Origin: Hyphochytrium catenoides
Lineage: Eukaryota; Sar; Hyphochytriomycetes; Hyphochytriales; Hyphochytriaceae
Reading direction: 5' to 3'
Assembly: GCA_900088475.1 (NCBI GenBank)
Contig: FLMG01002562.1
Span: 61,351 to 125,350, forward strand
Length of the DNA: 64,000 nt
Under the pieces are notes generated by a model. The model saw only the letters and a list, made by a program, of their open reading frames with translations. It was not told where the DNA came from and ran no database searches. Below, one piece after another: positions 24,801 to 35,269 of the stretch. The position numbers were made by a program, and so were the translations under genes. How positions within the stretch are numbered: the first letter of the stretch is position 1; each line of letters begins with the position of its first letter.

Positions 24801-27566
24801 ACACTTTCGTTATGTCTTTCTTCCTTGTTCCTTTAGAGACTAATCTCGCCTTCAAGCTTTCTCTTTCCCTAGCTTCTGGGAGCTCCCTAGACTCAATTGC
24901 ACCTGATATTGACTAGCTGTTAATGCTTTCCTGCTTATCCTCTAATTCTTGCCCTGGTCTTTGATCTCTTCGTGATCCGTCTTGCGCAGTCTGACCTCTT
25001 TGATCAGCAAAAGCAGGTTCTAAACAGGTGAAGACCAAGCAAGGAGCCAAGGCAAGCTCCGGATCAGGCGTGGCAGGCAAAAAAACAGCCGGAGCAACTG
25101 GGGCGAAAGGCGGGGCAAGCAACTCTGCAGCGGCAAAGAAGAAAGGTGAGCCTGCAAATGAAGCATGGCGGGGGTGTTCTTAGCCGGCTTGTACCATATG
25201 TTTCGGCTATGGAAATGTGCCTTTCTGAAGGCATGCAATTGAAGACTTCAATAGATAGATTTAGGTTCTTATTTCGTCACAACGTCGTGCTTGGACGGCG
25301 AAGTTGACATTGCTCTTGCTCTTCTCATAATCCACCTTACTGACCTCCTTTCACAGCTTATGCGGAACAAATGGCCGTACTGGGTACTAAGCTAGGCCAC
25401 GCCAAACAATGCACTGCCCCTCTTGGAACATGCCCCGTTCCCGAGTGCGATAACTCAAAACTCCTTTTGCAGCACATGGAGCAATGCCAGGAGAGCAAGG
25501 AGGGAAAGGGGTGTAAGCAGAGACAAGGATGTCCAGGTAGAAATAGCTGTGGCCCCTCTTACTCTCAACCCCATGCTGACGCCCTTTCTTGTTAACTCTT
25601 TCGCGCCTATGTCTCCGTAGCATCCACCCTATTATTCAAGCATATAAACTCCTGCAATCGGCCAAAGTGCCCTATATGTAGCGGCTACAGAGCTCAACTG
25701 GCTGGGGGTGGCGACGGCGCGGCAGCACCTCCGCAAGCCAGTGCCCCAACACCCCTTGCTAAGGCTGCACCAAAGGCGAGTGGGAAGCGGCCAGCACCAA
25801 AAAAGGAGAAAGAGGGAGGGCCCCCTAGGAAGAAAGCGAAGTCAGCAGCTGAGAAAAAAGCGGCAGCAGCTGCAAAAGCTTCGCCTACCCCAGGCCCTTC
25901 ATCTCCAGATGCTGGATTGAAGGAGGCTGTGGAGAAGAAGAAAAGGAAGCCAAGCCATGTGATCGTCTTACCTCCACAAAAGGAAGAAGAGCAGAAGGAG
26001 GAAGAGAACAAAGACCTCCTCCCAATCTCTCCTGAAGAGGCCAAGAACGCTTCAAATGTTTTGTCCTTTACTCCTGTTGACCTACAGCAGGAGAAGGGCA
26101 GGGTGCTAAAGGTCAGATTTGTGACACATCCTGCCGTACCACTCACGTCCTTCTCTCCCTTGTTTGGTCGTGTTCACCTCATAGTTTCCCTTGGCGGGAC
26201 ACTGAACCTTTCTATCATGATTTTTAGGTATCGAACTCTGCCCTTCTTCCTGCGAGGCGTCAGGAGTTGCTGTTAGCTGGAGTACTGAAGGAACGGTGGT
26301 TTCTCTGTAACGTCTTCGACGGATCTACCGTTATGACCAAAATAAGAGATGCTGCACTTGGAGCTGGACTGACCATCAAAGAGGGAGATGTTGCCAGTTG
26401 TGAGTACCTCTCAAGGGCAGCGCAGGTACTGACACAAGAGGCCGATGTGTAGAGGGCCCTTCCCATTCACTTTTATCCTTGCTGATGCCCATCGTAGGGT
26501 TGTAAGTGTTCAAGCCCCTTGTTTGTTCATTATGGGTCAATCAGTCCCAGAGTTTCTCCGCCTAACGACCCTTGCCTGCAAGGCATAAGAGGCAGTAGCT
26601 CTAGCCTCTGCCCTTCTGCTGTTAAATCTTACTGCATAGACTGACTCTTTCGTCTTTCGTTCTCTATTGTGTCTCTATTCTAGTCTCTTCCTTCTGATTC
26701 CGTGGCTCTATCTTTCTCTATCTTTAAGTCTCTTTCTCGCCTATTTCTCCTGTCTCTGACGCAATCAGCTGGTCTTCTTACCGTGGTCTACCTCTCATCC
26801 TCGTGAGCAGGACTATTTAATGGAGGTGATAGAGGAGCTGATCCCGATCAGCAGGCTGAGGACTGGACACCATCTGCAGGACTTTCAACGGAGATTTCCC
26901 TCAGATTTTGAGTTTGCACCGTCCGCGTTGCCCTTGGAGGCGGTCAGCGCGTGTATGTCAGAGGACATCAAGGCCTCTGAAGAAGCCGATGCCAGCGTCA
27001 AGAGATCAATCTTAGAAGAGATAGAGACGGCCGAAAGATTAGCGCTAGAGGCAAAGAAGAAAAAGAAGCGAAAGAGCAAGCCCAAGCCAGAGGACGACGA
27101 AGACGGTCTCGTCAACGGTACAAGCAGTAGAGAAGCAACGATGGACATCGTAGAATTAGCCAGAGCCGATTTGAAGGTTAAACTTGTTGCCAGAGCCAAA
27201 GGAGAGACAGTCGCCGGGTTGAGAGCTTCTCTTTTCCCCGAGAGGAGAGACACGCATACTATAGGAGCCGCCATTGATGGCCCTCCTTTAACTTCTGGCA
27301 TAAGCTCCGTTGCACCCAGCGGAGAAGTGCAAAAGGGCGAGACAGGACCTCCAACAGCCTTAGAAGCAGCTCTCTCTCTTCCCTCTGAGTCAAAAGAAGA
27401 GAAAGTCTCTGTTGATCACTCGTCGTCGTCGTCAGAAGCAAAGCCTATCGCAATACTTCCCCAAGACTTTTTCGCCTGGACGGACAGCCATCGAGATGCA
27501 CTAACAATGCAGCTGAACTACAAGCTGAGAGCGCTGGGTAATCAAAAGAAGAGTCTGGCGATGTGA
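21883..27566 (+). CDS. Nuclear protein with two TAZ-type zinc fingers, 14 exons, 959 residues
   Basis: Fourteen exons (21883-21988, 22109-22216, 22405-22479, 22606-22931, 23309-23380, 23716-23829, 24116-24298, 24451-24556, 24715-24750, 25017-25145, 25357-25536, 25621-26111, 26228-26425, 26811-27566) join in phase to 2,880 bases. The first TAZ-like finger has His257, Cys261, Cys266, Cys274, then His283, Cys287, Cys292, Cys295, then His305, Cys310, Cys316. The second has His433, Cys437, Cys444, Cys449, His458, Cys462, Cys477, and His486, Cys490, Cys495, Cys498. TAZ domains bind transcription-factor activation domains in p300/CBP-type coactivators. Between and after them are Ala/Lys/Pro-rich, nuclear-signal-like stretches (KKKKKRKSKPKPE near residue 790). 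An N-terminal helical block around residues 180-229 (AFEYFKQHLKMEDYKNLIDQ) is unassigned. No histone acetyltransferase, bromodomain or PHD is visible. The intron after 23380 begins GTTGCT, a weak donor. Confidence 0.82.
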
Positions 27567-28094
27567 GAATTCATTGTTAATAGTTTGGCTAGGTAAATAT
27601 ATGTGTGTCGTCTTTTTTTCTTCCCTCTGGTTTGATTGTGCATGCAGCGAAGGGAAGATAGGAAAGGACTTTGTGGGGATAAGCAGGTATAGTACTATAG
27701 TGTAAGAGGAGAAGAGGAATGAGCTGCTCACCGCTCACCGCAGCGAGGGATAGCAAAAGAACAGCGAGACTCTGTCAGCAAGGCAAAAGTGAAGATGAAG
27801 GATAAGAGCTAGCCTTCTAACCCGCAGAAATGGAGGTCAGAAGCAGAGAGCCTTGCTTATAAGAAGGAGTGAGACAGGACTGAAGAGCTCTAGTCAGATA
27901 GGACTGCCACGCAAAGAGACGTAGGGAGGACAGCATTAACAATCGAATTCGTGACATAGTATTAGCTCGATGACTATAAATAAATATACAGTGACGCCAG
28001 GTCACTGCTGCGGTGAGTTGGCAAACCCTTTGCCAGTGAAAGAAGCAGACAAAGAGACAGACAAAGACATAAAGATGACCAGCGAGGAGGAAAC
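27567..28094. other. Convergent spacer between the TAZ and kinase genes
   Basis: 3' flanks of two convergent genes; nothing else seen. Confidence 0.5.
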
Positions 28095-29303
28095 TTATGC
28101 ATAGTTGTGGCGACTGGCGTTCATGTCGCTGAGAACTTCATGGAGCCGCTTTGTAGCAAACTCCTTCATCCGCGGGGAAGCAGCGGGGTTAACGCCGAGA
28201 AGGTCTGTCCTTTCTGGTTGGGTCTCAGATAGGCACTGTCTCACCCAGGGGTGTTCTAAGAGTTGTACGGCCGTCATCCTCTGCGCCGGATCTTTATGCA
28301 GCAGTGATCGGATAACCGCCTTGGCACTCTCGCTAACATTTTTCCATCGCGGCCCCTCAAAGGAGATTCTCCCTTCCCTGATCCTCTCCACAACGTCTTC
28401 CTCTGATGAGGTTCCGTCCAGGTCGAAAGGGTGCATTCCGCTCAGCATCACATACAGACAACAGCCCACAGACCACATGTCAGAAGCTGGAGTGCATTCC
28501 CATTTGTCCTGCATCTCTGGCGGCCAGTAAGCCTTCGTCCCTGCTGTTGTCTCCTCCAGATGAGAGTTGTCCAAGAGATCATCCTCCTCCTCATCCTCAA
28601 GGCTCCAGCTGTCCCATTCTCTCCGTTCTTGTCTTGTTGGGAGCATGGTGGCACAGCCAAAGTCGATAATCTTGATCTGCCGCTTGCCCTGCTTCCTTAG
28701 GATCATCATATTCTCTGGTTTAAGATCGTTGTGCACCATACCGTGGCCATGTAGAAAGATTAAAGCTTTGCTGACATCCGTCAATACTGAAGCTGCTAGC
28801 TTCTCTGAAAATCGGCGATACGTATGCAGATAGTCAAAGACTGAGATGCCGTTGACAAGGTCAGTGACGACGTAATAATGGTCTTCATCTTCAAAAGCCT
28901 CATGAAAAGAGATGATATTCTCATGCCCGCCCCAGGAAGAGATCTTCTTCAGGATAGAGACTTCCCGATGAACCTCTGCGTGAAGGGTATGGCGCCTTAC
29001 TAGAGTCTTCACTGCTACAGAGGTACCGCTCGTCACGCTGGTGGCGCGGCGAACCACACCAAAGGAACCTTTACCAATTGCAGCGCCCAAAGAGTATGAA
29101 TCCTGACCCTCGAGGAGCTGCTCTGGCTCAGAACGCACAGGCTTTGTGGGCGAAGAGTCAATAGCTTCAGTTCGAGGTACAGAGTTCCCGCCTTCGCTCT
29201 CACTTAGGCACAAAGCTGCAACCGCCAAAGACGCCAGTGCCCAAGGTCTAATGCGCCTTGAAGCATCTTCTGACGTTGCTCGGGGCCGTACTCTTGATGG
29301 CAT
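28095..29303 (-). CDS. Protein kinase, CaMK-like, with HND catalytic loop
   Basis: From the first ATG after the sequence gap the frame gives 402 residues without introns; the open frame extends upstream to the N run at 29383, so a longer N-terminus is possible. The kinase domain spans about 70-365: Gly loop GKGSFG (77-82), VAVK with Lys99, catalytic loop HNDLKPEN (191-198, normally HRD), DFG (214-216), a WPPEM segment replacing APE, and PASDMWSVGCCLYVMLSG. The C-terminal part ends with the helix holding HPWVRQC. Composition is closest to calcium/calmodulin-dependent and DAPK/CHK-like Ser/Thr kinases. Residues 1-40 are basic, then hydrophobic (WALASLAVAALCLS), which could be a mitochondrial or membrane-targeting segment. 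HND makes it a non-RD kinase, often regulated differently from activation-loop phosphorylation. Substrate is unknown. Confidence 0.9.
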   Translation of the reverse strand: MPSRVRPRATSEDASRRIRPWALASLAVAALCLSESEGGNSVPRTEAIDSSPTKPVRSEPEQLLEGQDSYSLGAAIGKGSFGVVRRATSVTSGTSVAVKTLVRRHTLHAEVHREVSILKKISSWGGHENIISFHEAFEDEDHYYVVTDLVNGISVFDYLHTYRRFSEKLAASVLTDVSKALIFLHGHGMVHNDLKPENMMILRKQGKRQIKIIDFGCATMLPTRQERREWDSWSLEDEEEDDLLDNSHLEETTAGTKAYWPPEMQDKWECTPASDMWSVGCCLYVMLSGMHPFDLDGTSSEEDVVERIREGRISFEGPRWKNVSESAKAVIRSLLHKDPAQRMTAVQLLEHPWVRQCLSETQPERTDLLGVNPAASPRMKEFATKRLHEVLSDMNASRHNYA

Positions 29304-29382
29304 CACCGCTTTATTATCCGCGATTCTAAGGGCCACAGCAGCGGCTCTTGTGGATGTAGAGAGAGTGCGAGGCCTGCAGACC

Positions 29383-29424
29383 NNNNNNNNNNNNNNNNNN
29401 NNNNNNNNNNNNNNNNNNNNNNNN
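29383..29424. other. Assembly gap of 42 Ns
   Basis: A run of N bases, placed just upstream of the kinase start and next to GA-rich repeats. Confidence 0.99.
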
Positions 29425-29734
29425 AATCGTTATCGACAACGTTTTCTGAAGCTCTAACGTCAGCTGCCTTGTCTTCCAGATGGAGATTTATAATAAGATC
29501 ACTTTGCTGATTGCGGAGACTCTGTTTTCTCTCAGCTCCCCGATCTTCTACTGACAGGAGCTCAAGAGAGACAAGACGGAAGTCTGGAGCGCTGTTGATT
29601 GACCACAAGCGGAAGAAGAGCGTGACTCGGTGACAGAGAGCAACAGCACAAGACAGAGGAGCAAGAACCGAGAGGAAAGACTGCAATAGAGGAGACGGCG
29701 AGATGAGAGGATGACTAGACGAGAGAGGGGGCGA

Positions 29735-29736
<2 letters not shown>

Positions 29737-29764
<28 letters not shown>
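29737..29764. repeat. (AG)n microsatellite
   Basis: About 14 uninterrupted AG units. It produces Arg-Glu or Ser-Leu open frames that are not genes. Confidence 0.95.
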
Positions 29765-29767
<3 letters not shown>

Positions 29768-29934
29768 AGACATGAGACAGGCATGGGGCTTTCTTGTGCG
29801 ATGGTTTGGACGGAGTGAGCGCGAGAGAGCCAGTCCCTGTGCTTGTGCGTCTTGACCCCAATCTCCCCTTCTTTCTCTCCTCTCACTGTCTCGAGATCTT
29901 AGGTCTTTTAGACCTTTCGTCGTTACAAAGCTCA

Positions 29935-29968
<34 letters not shown>
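29935..29968. repeat. (TC)n microsatellite, imperfect
   Basis: TC repeat interrupted once by TTTC, complementary in type to the neighbouring (AG)n tracts. Confidence 0.9.
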
Positions 29969-30072
29969 CCTCTCTCCCCTCAAGCCTAAGGTTGGCTAAG
30001 TTGTCCTCCCCTACCCTATTGTGGGTCCAGGAAGGGATGAGAAATCGGTCAAGAAACAGAGAGAGAGGGGGA

Positions 30073-30077
<5 letters not shown>

Positions 30078-30140
<63 letters not shown>
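30078..30140. repeat. (GA)n microsatellite
   Basis: About 31 uninterrupted GA units, the longest simple repeat in the window. Confidence 0.97.
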
Positions 30141-30146
<6 letters not shown>

Positions 30147-30894
30147 ACGAGGTAGGAAGGCATGCATTGAAACTTTCATTCAAGCTTTCTTGTGAGCTTT
30201 TACCTTCCAGAATATATATATATTAATAAAGAAAGTGTGCTGTTTTATGGTTTTGAGTACAAACCTGTCAGAATTTGCCCCTTTCTATCTTCAAAGATAA
30301 AATTTATTAGGACTATTCTGATAAAAAAGTACAAAACCTTTGTTAGGTAATTTTTCCCAGCGCAATGTTTCATAGCGGGGGTTGGGTCCCAAGATCTTGC
30401 CTTCCGTCTAAATAAAGGACGCATTTCTATTGCGGCAGGCTAGGCCATAGACGTGACAGAGTGGGGGCCGTTAGGATCGTAGAGAGCCAAGGATTGGCCG
30501 TAAATAAAAAGACGGCAGAAGACCAAGGGACAGGAGTGTTTGCGGTTAAGGATTAGACACTTTGAGGCTTTACTTTGTTAGGTATTTCCATACGGCGGCG
30601 AAGGATAGAGAGGAGGTCGAACTAGAAGTAATAGACCTCTGAACCTCTAAAACCCAAATCCTAATCAGACAGAGCTATGAGAGATATATGACTGGTGAGA
30701 TTAGCCCAAGCACAAAGTGTATAAGGTACAAGAGCGGTACAGACAGAGGACAAAGGAGACACGAGAAGGCCCCAAGAATCCGTTACAAGTCGTCTCAAAC
30801 TGCCAAAAGCCGCCAAAATTTTCTTCCCCCTCTGAAAACCACTGTCGTGCCAAGCAAAATGTTGCCCTCTCTTTCTCGGGCTCCTTTCTCTCTT

Positions 30895-30898
<4 letters not shown>

Positions 30899-30926
<28 letters not shown>
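30899..30926. repeat. (TC)n microsatellite
   Basis: About 14 TC units within a longer pyrimidine-rich stretch. Confidence 0.92.
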
Positions 30927-30929
<3 letters not shown>

Positions 30930-32338
30930 CTACTCCCAGGTGTTTCCTGTCTCTGTCTAGCTCTCGGTCTGTGTCTCTTGGCTCTCTGTCTCCATCTCTC
31001 GATGGATCTCAATCCACATCTTGCTCTTCTCAATCTTCAGTGGTCAATGCCAGCCAATCATCGCTTCAAAGAATATCGTCCCTCAGATGACTGAAGTTTG
31101 CTTACTGAAAAGAGAGAGAGAGAAGAGACGAGGAGTAAGGAAAGAGAAGAGGAGTTAGTGTCGTCATTAGGCAGATTGTTATTGCGTCATCTGTAAGACT
31201 GGAGAGCGAGAGCCACATGAGCGTACTTCCCTCCTCGTCAGAAAGTTCCTGCTGGCGGTTACGGAGTGGTGAAAGCCTCTGATTGACAGCCTTTATGAGT
31301 GCCAAAGGAATGGCACTGAGACGCAAAGAGATACGCCTTGTACGTCTTCCAACATAGACCATCTGGGATGCCTTTGGAACAGTGCTCTGTCTTCCACCGC
31401 AACGATGTCCTCCACTTCTGACTCCCTCTAAAAAGCTAGGGCTTGCTAGGGCGGAAGAGGCTTTGCATGAAGTGCAGTGCAGTGGACGGTGCAGGATGAT
31501 GCTGGACTGTTAGAGGGAGATCTTTCACCTGATTCTGAACCGCAAAAGGCTGGGATCAGCTCTTTGATCCAATATTGATCCAATGATCAAGGGCACTTGT
31601 CTGCAAGAAATTTCACTGGTTGGTTCTTCCCGACTGTTTTTCGTGCGTAGAGAAAAGATTAGATGGACCGAAAATAGAACGCTGGCATAGCTGCTGGCAT
31701 GTTGTTGGGGAAGGAGAGGATGGTGTAGGGGCGACCATCTTTTGGGGCTGGCGAGCAGCAGAGGTACATAGCTCTATGCTGTAGGTATTATTAACCTGGG
31801 AGAGGCACATAGCTGCCTCTAGTGTCACAGGTTGCTACGGCCCGCTACGCTATACATCTACAATGAGAAAGCAAAATGCGAAGAGCTTCCTGGCAAAGAG
31901 GGGCGAAGGCATGTGCCATGTCTGTCGTCTCCAGCATCCCTTGGTTGTTCCGCTCCCGGTGAGGCGCTAGCGCATCTGCCGAAGCGGCACCCAAAAAGGG
32001 CCAACCATCTTTCCTCCCAAAGAAGGATCTTTGCGTCAAGATAGCTCCGCTAACACGGCCCAGCAGGGCATTTTCTGGGATAGCGGGATTGTTCTGACCT
32101 TGGAGCCGGACAGCTTTACCCTTGAATATTGGACCTTGCTCTTCCTTGGATGTCACCATAAGCATTTAGCCCAAGTACACCTTCAAAGTATAAGCGAGCT
32201 TATAAAAGCTAGAGCCTGATGCTCTTGGTCGAGAGGGGAGGGCACTCGTGCACGTGCCTTTACCAACATAACATGAACAGATTCCACGATGCTGCCTATT
32301 GGGAAGTAAGATTGCTTGTACCTGGTAGCTTACTAATC

Positions 32339-33751
32339 TCATCGGAGGACAATGTGCTCTACCTCTCCTGCAGGAAGAGATAGAGCCGTCAGTTGTTTCT
32401 CTGCTCGCTCTTCCTTAGACTTCATCTTCTCGCGGTGCCATTGCTCTCTTCCTTCATCCTGCCACCGTTGCGTCCATGCAGAGTGAGAGGCTGTGCGTAG
32501 GACTACAGCTCTATATTGCCCAGGGTGAAGGCGCTGAAACAAAGAGATCACGCCAACCTCTTCTATGCCACCTTCAGCTCCTTCGATTGTTCCATCCGAT
32601 ACCAGTAAGAACCCCGTCTGTCAAGAGGATACCAGAAGAGCAAGACAACCAGTAAGCAGCACCCAGGGTTTAGAAAGAGGCACTAGGGGCATGTTGGCAA
32701 TGAAAGTGGGAATAAGCAGCTCTGACTTGACAGACAAAGACGGTTCCCGTAGAGGAGTGTCAGAATTTTTTGAACCACGCACCAATAGAGAAGGGAAGCG
32801 GATAGCAGTTGAGAACATTGAGAAACGATGATGAAGTGGGCACTAGGCTGGCAAGATGGACGCTCTCATACCAAACCCAGTGCCCTCAAGTCCCATAGAG
32901 CGCAAGTATTCCAGGGACTGGTCAACCCGCTTAAAGGCTGGATGCCTTCCTTGAACTGATGACCCTCGCATTCTAGGCCCGCTACCAAGGTTTGCCTCTT
33001 CTCTTTGTCTTCATGTTCTCCTTCCGATTCCCCTTGTGAACCTTGTCTGCCTCTATAGAAGAGCAGATATAAGCCATAGACCTGTTCCGCCGTCAGCGTC
33101 ATCTCTACAGATTGGAAGAGCAGAAGAGGGAACTTCTTCTTGGCAGCAGCGCAGACTAGGGCGTTCAAGGCTGGACAAAAATTGCTCCAGAAGGAGACCG
33201 GAATGATGTCTACCCAGGCAAGGTCTGTGACGCTCTCCACGACGAGAGAGTGAAGCTCCAAGTCGTCTAGCCCTTGTGTCCCTACAGCGATAAGAACCTT
33301 TGTATCAAGAGGTAGACGAAGAGAGAGCGCAGGGTAAGAGAGACACAACTCTGGATTCTACTTCACCTAACCCGTATCCTCCGTGCGTCTCTCTCTTCTT
33401 TGCTCCTCCTCTTTTCCTCGACGTTTTCTGGTCAAAGGCGGCAACTTTCATCACTCTTCTCTCACCAATTGTCACCTCTTACTTCTCACGAGATTTGCCG
33501 TCGTTCCTCAATGGACTCCGTTCTCCTCTATGCCTTACCTTGGAAGCATAACTTCTAGCAGACAGGCAAAGCTCTCGCAACTTCTTAAGACTATCGTCTA
33601 CGTTAGAGGCCTTAGACTTGCGAAAGATCCTCGTGCCAACCACAATAGACTGATGAAAAGTATGAATGGAGGAGCGCGGTGAAACGCTCGCCAACTCTTC
33701 CATCTCTTTGGCCTCTTCTGGCGGGCTTCTTTGGGCTTGTCCGCTTGCCAT
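32339..33751 (-). CDS. Conserved protein of unknown function, three exons, 305 residues
   Basis: Exons 33751-33539, 33297-32872 and 32617-32339 join in phase 0 through GT-AG introns. The middle exon encodes VLIAVGTQGLDDLELHSLVV, VDIIPVSFWSNFCPALNALV, LTAEQVYGLYLLFYR, an acidic insertion, and PLSGLTSPWNTCALWDLRAL; the last starts TGFLLVSDG and contains GGIEEVGVISLFQRL. Segments of the form PL-x-G-x-T-x-PWNT-x-ALW and G-(V/I)-EEV-x-x-(I/L)-x-LFQRL strike me as conserved in proteins from several protist groups, but I cannot name a family with certainty; a glycosyltransferase-like alpha/beta fold is only a guess. There is no signal peptide or membrane helix, so it is probably cytosolic. Existence of the gene is well supported by the phase-consistent exons; function is unknown. 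Confidence 0.75.
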
Positions 33752-35269
33752 CAGCGGATGTGCTCGTGGTATTTTTCGGTTTCCCGACCGCTCTAACTCA
33801 TAGCTGCCATAGCGAGTTGAGTTGATGTGCTGTCAATCTTTGATCATACGTCCACAGACAAGCTACGGTCTCTTGGGGCTTAGCGCGTTAGGCGTCAAGT
33901 GGCAGGAATTGAAAAGGCCAGCGCTTTCCCACAAGAAGCGGGGGCTGCGGCACAAGAACGGGAAGCTCCAGTTGTCGCGGATAAGTGAGACAGGTGACTG
34001 CGACGGAGATTATAGAAGTTGTATACATGTGCAGCTCAGATGCGCTACATTCCCAACGGCACAATCCATCCTCACTAGTGTTGAATGTCTTCAGATCAAG
34101 CAACGTCCGTTACTCAGCTCAGAAACAGCCGATAGTGCATCAGAGCATGGAGTCCTTATCGACTCAATCTACACGCAGTCGCTTCTTGCTTCTTCGGGTC
34201 TCAATGATGATCTTAGCCGGCATTTGCTCCTTCTTTCTGATAACCTAGCGCCCAGAAAGTTTTGAAGCTCAAAGAGCTCCAGGTTCCAGACGAAGATTCA
34301 ACAGACTAAGTAGGCAGCCGATAACTCTCAGAGCGCGTTGCGAGGCGGGGGGTGCGGAGCCACTCACCCAGAAGGATGATAGGCCTATCTGGGGGTAGCT
34401 GGGAGAAGGGGGGAGTGTCTCCTCCACCTGTGGGGTTAGAGCGTGACATCTATCGACGCTTGACATCTCACCAAAGGGGAAGTTCTGATCATCCCATTTT
34501 TGTCGTTTTATTTCTTTCCAGAAGGTAACAGGTGAGCGCTATCCCATATCTAAAGCCTCCTGAGCTAATATATTGAGTAAACGCGATGGCCTCTCCTGAC
34601 TGCTCCTGTGATAGTCGTAATATAGGACAAATGGCGGCAATGAAGAAAGGTCGTTACAGCTGTACAATGACCTTTGGGCAGTCCAAGGGGAGCGAGAATT
34701 AGTGGCGGCCACGTGGAAAGAAAGAAGAACAAGACAGAGCAGTAGAGACTGTCGCCGGGGGAAGGGATATAGTTGAGAGCGTGCTCTGTGTCAGTTAGAG
34801 ACAGAGGAAGTATAAGAAGCCCCAGGTGGTAGGGCCTGAGGGAGACAGGAAGAGATTCGACGACCGCTGGTTGCAAAGGCATCGCCGATGGATGGAAAGA
34901 GCTTGATGCGCGTCGTGGGAAAGAAGAGGGAGAGCTAGAAACAAGCGCTGCCAATCGGGCCAGGGAGCACTACCTCTTTGATTTGCCTTGTACCCGATAC
35001 CTGTATATAATAGATTCAAAGGCCTTCCTACCAAAATCTAGAGTTTATATGATATCTTACATAGCACTGAGCACTAGTAACAGGCTCTATCCTAGTCTTT
35101 TCAATCAGCCCGTCTTGGCGGAACAGCGTTTCCAAACCCGGCGCTCGTCAATCTACACTCTAAGGAACTGTATACCGCAGTAGTTCTAAGGTCCGTCCGG
35201 CGGCTTTCTGCAAAGTGCCTGTGTGCTCTCCCCCTCGCGCTCTTACATGGATGGAGGTCCTGTCTTCGT
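33752..35269. other. Intergenic spacer
   Basis: Contains a 147-codon plus frame (33822-34265) and a 129-codon minus frame (34565-34954) with no recognisable domains or convincing codon texture. Otherwise nothing seen. Confidence 0.45.

Larger units (their letters stand above)
29304..32338. other. Repeat-rich intergenic region containing an assembly gap
   Basis: Holds the N run, several GA/TC microsatellites and possible 5' sequence of the kinase gene. Two minus-strand open frames, 31102-31362 (an 86-codon frame with basic and Leu-rich content) and 31845-32165 (106 codons, starting MLMVTSKEEQG), look somewhat less random than their surroundings but match nothing I recognise. Confidence 0.45.

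Noticed and set aside
29794-30195. Frames rich in Arg-Glu or Ser-Leu around the microsatellites
   Set aside because: Translation of (GA)n and (TC)n repeats, not genes.
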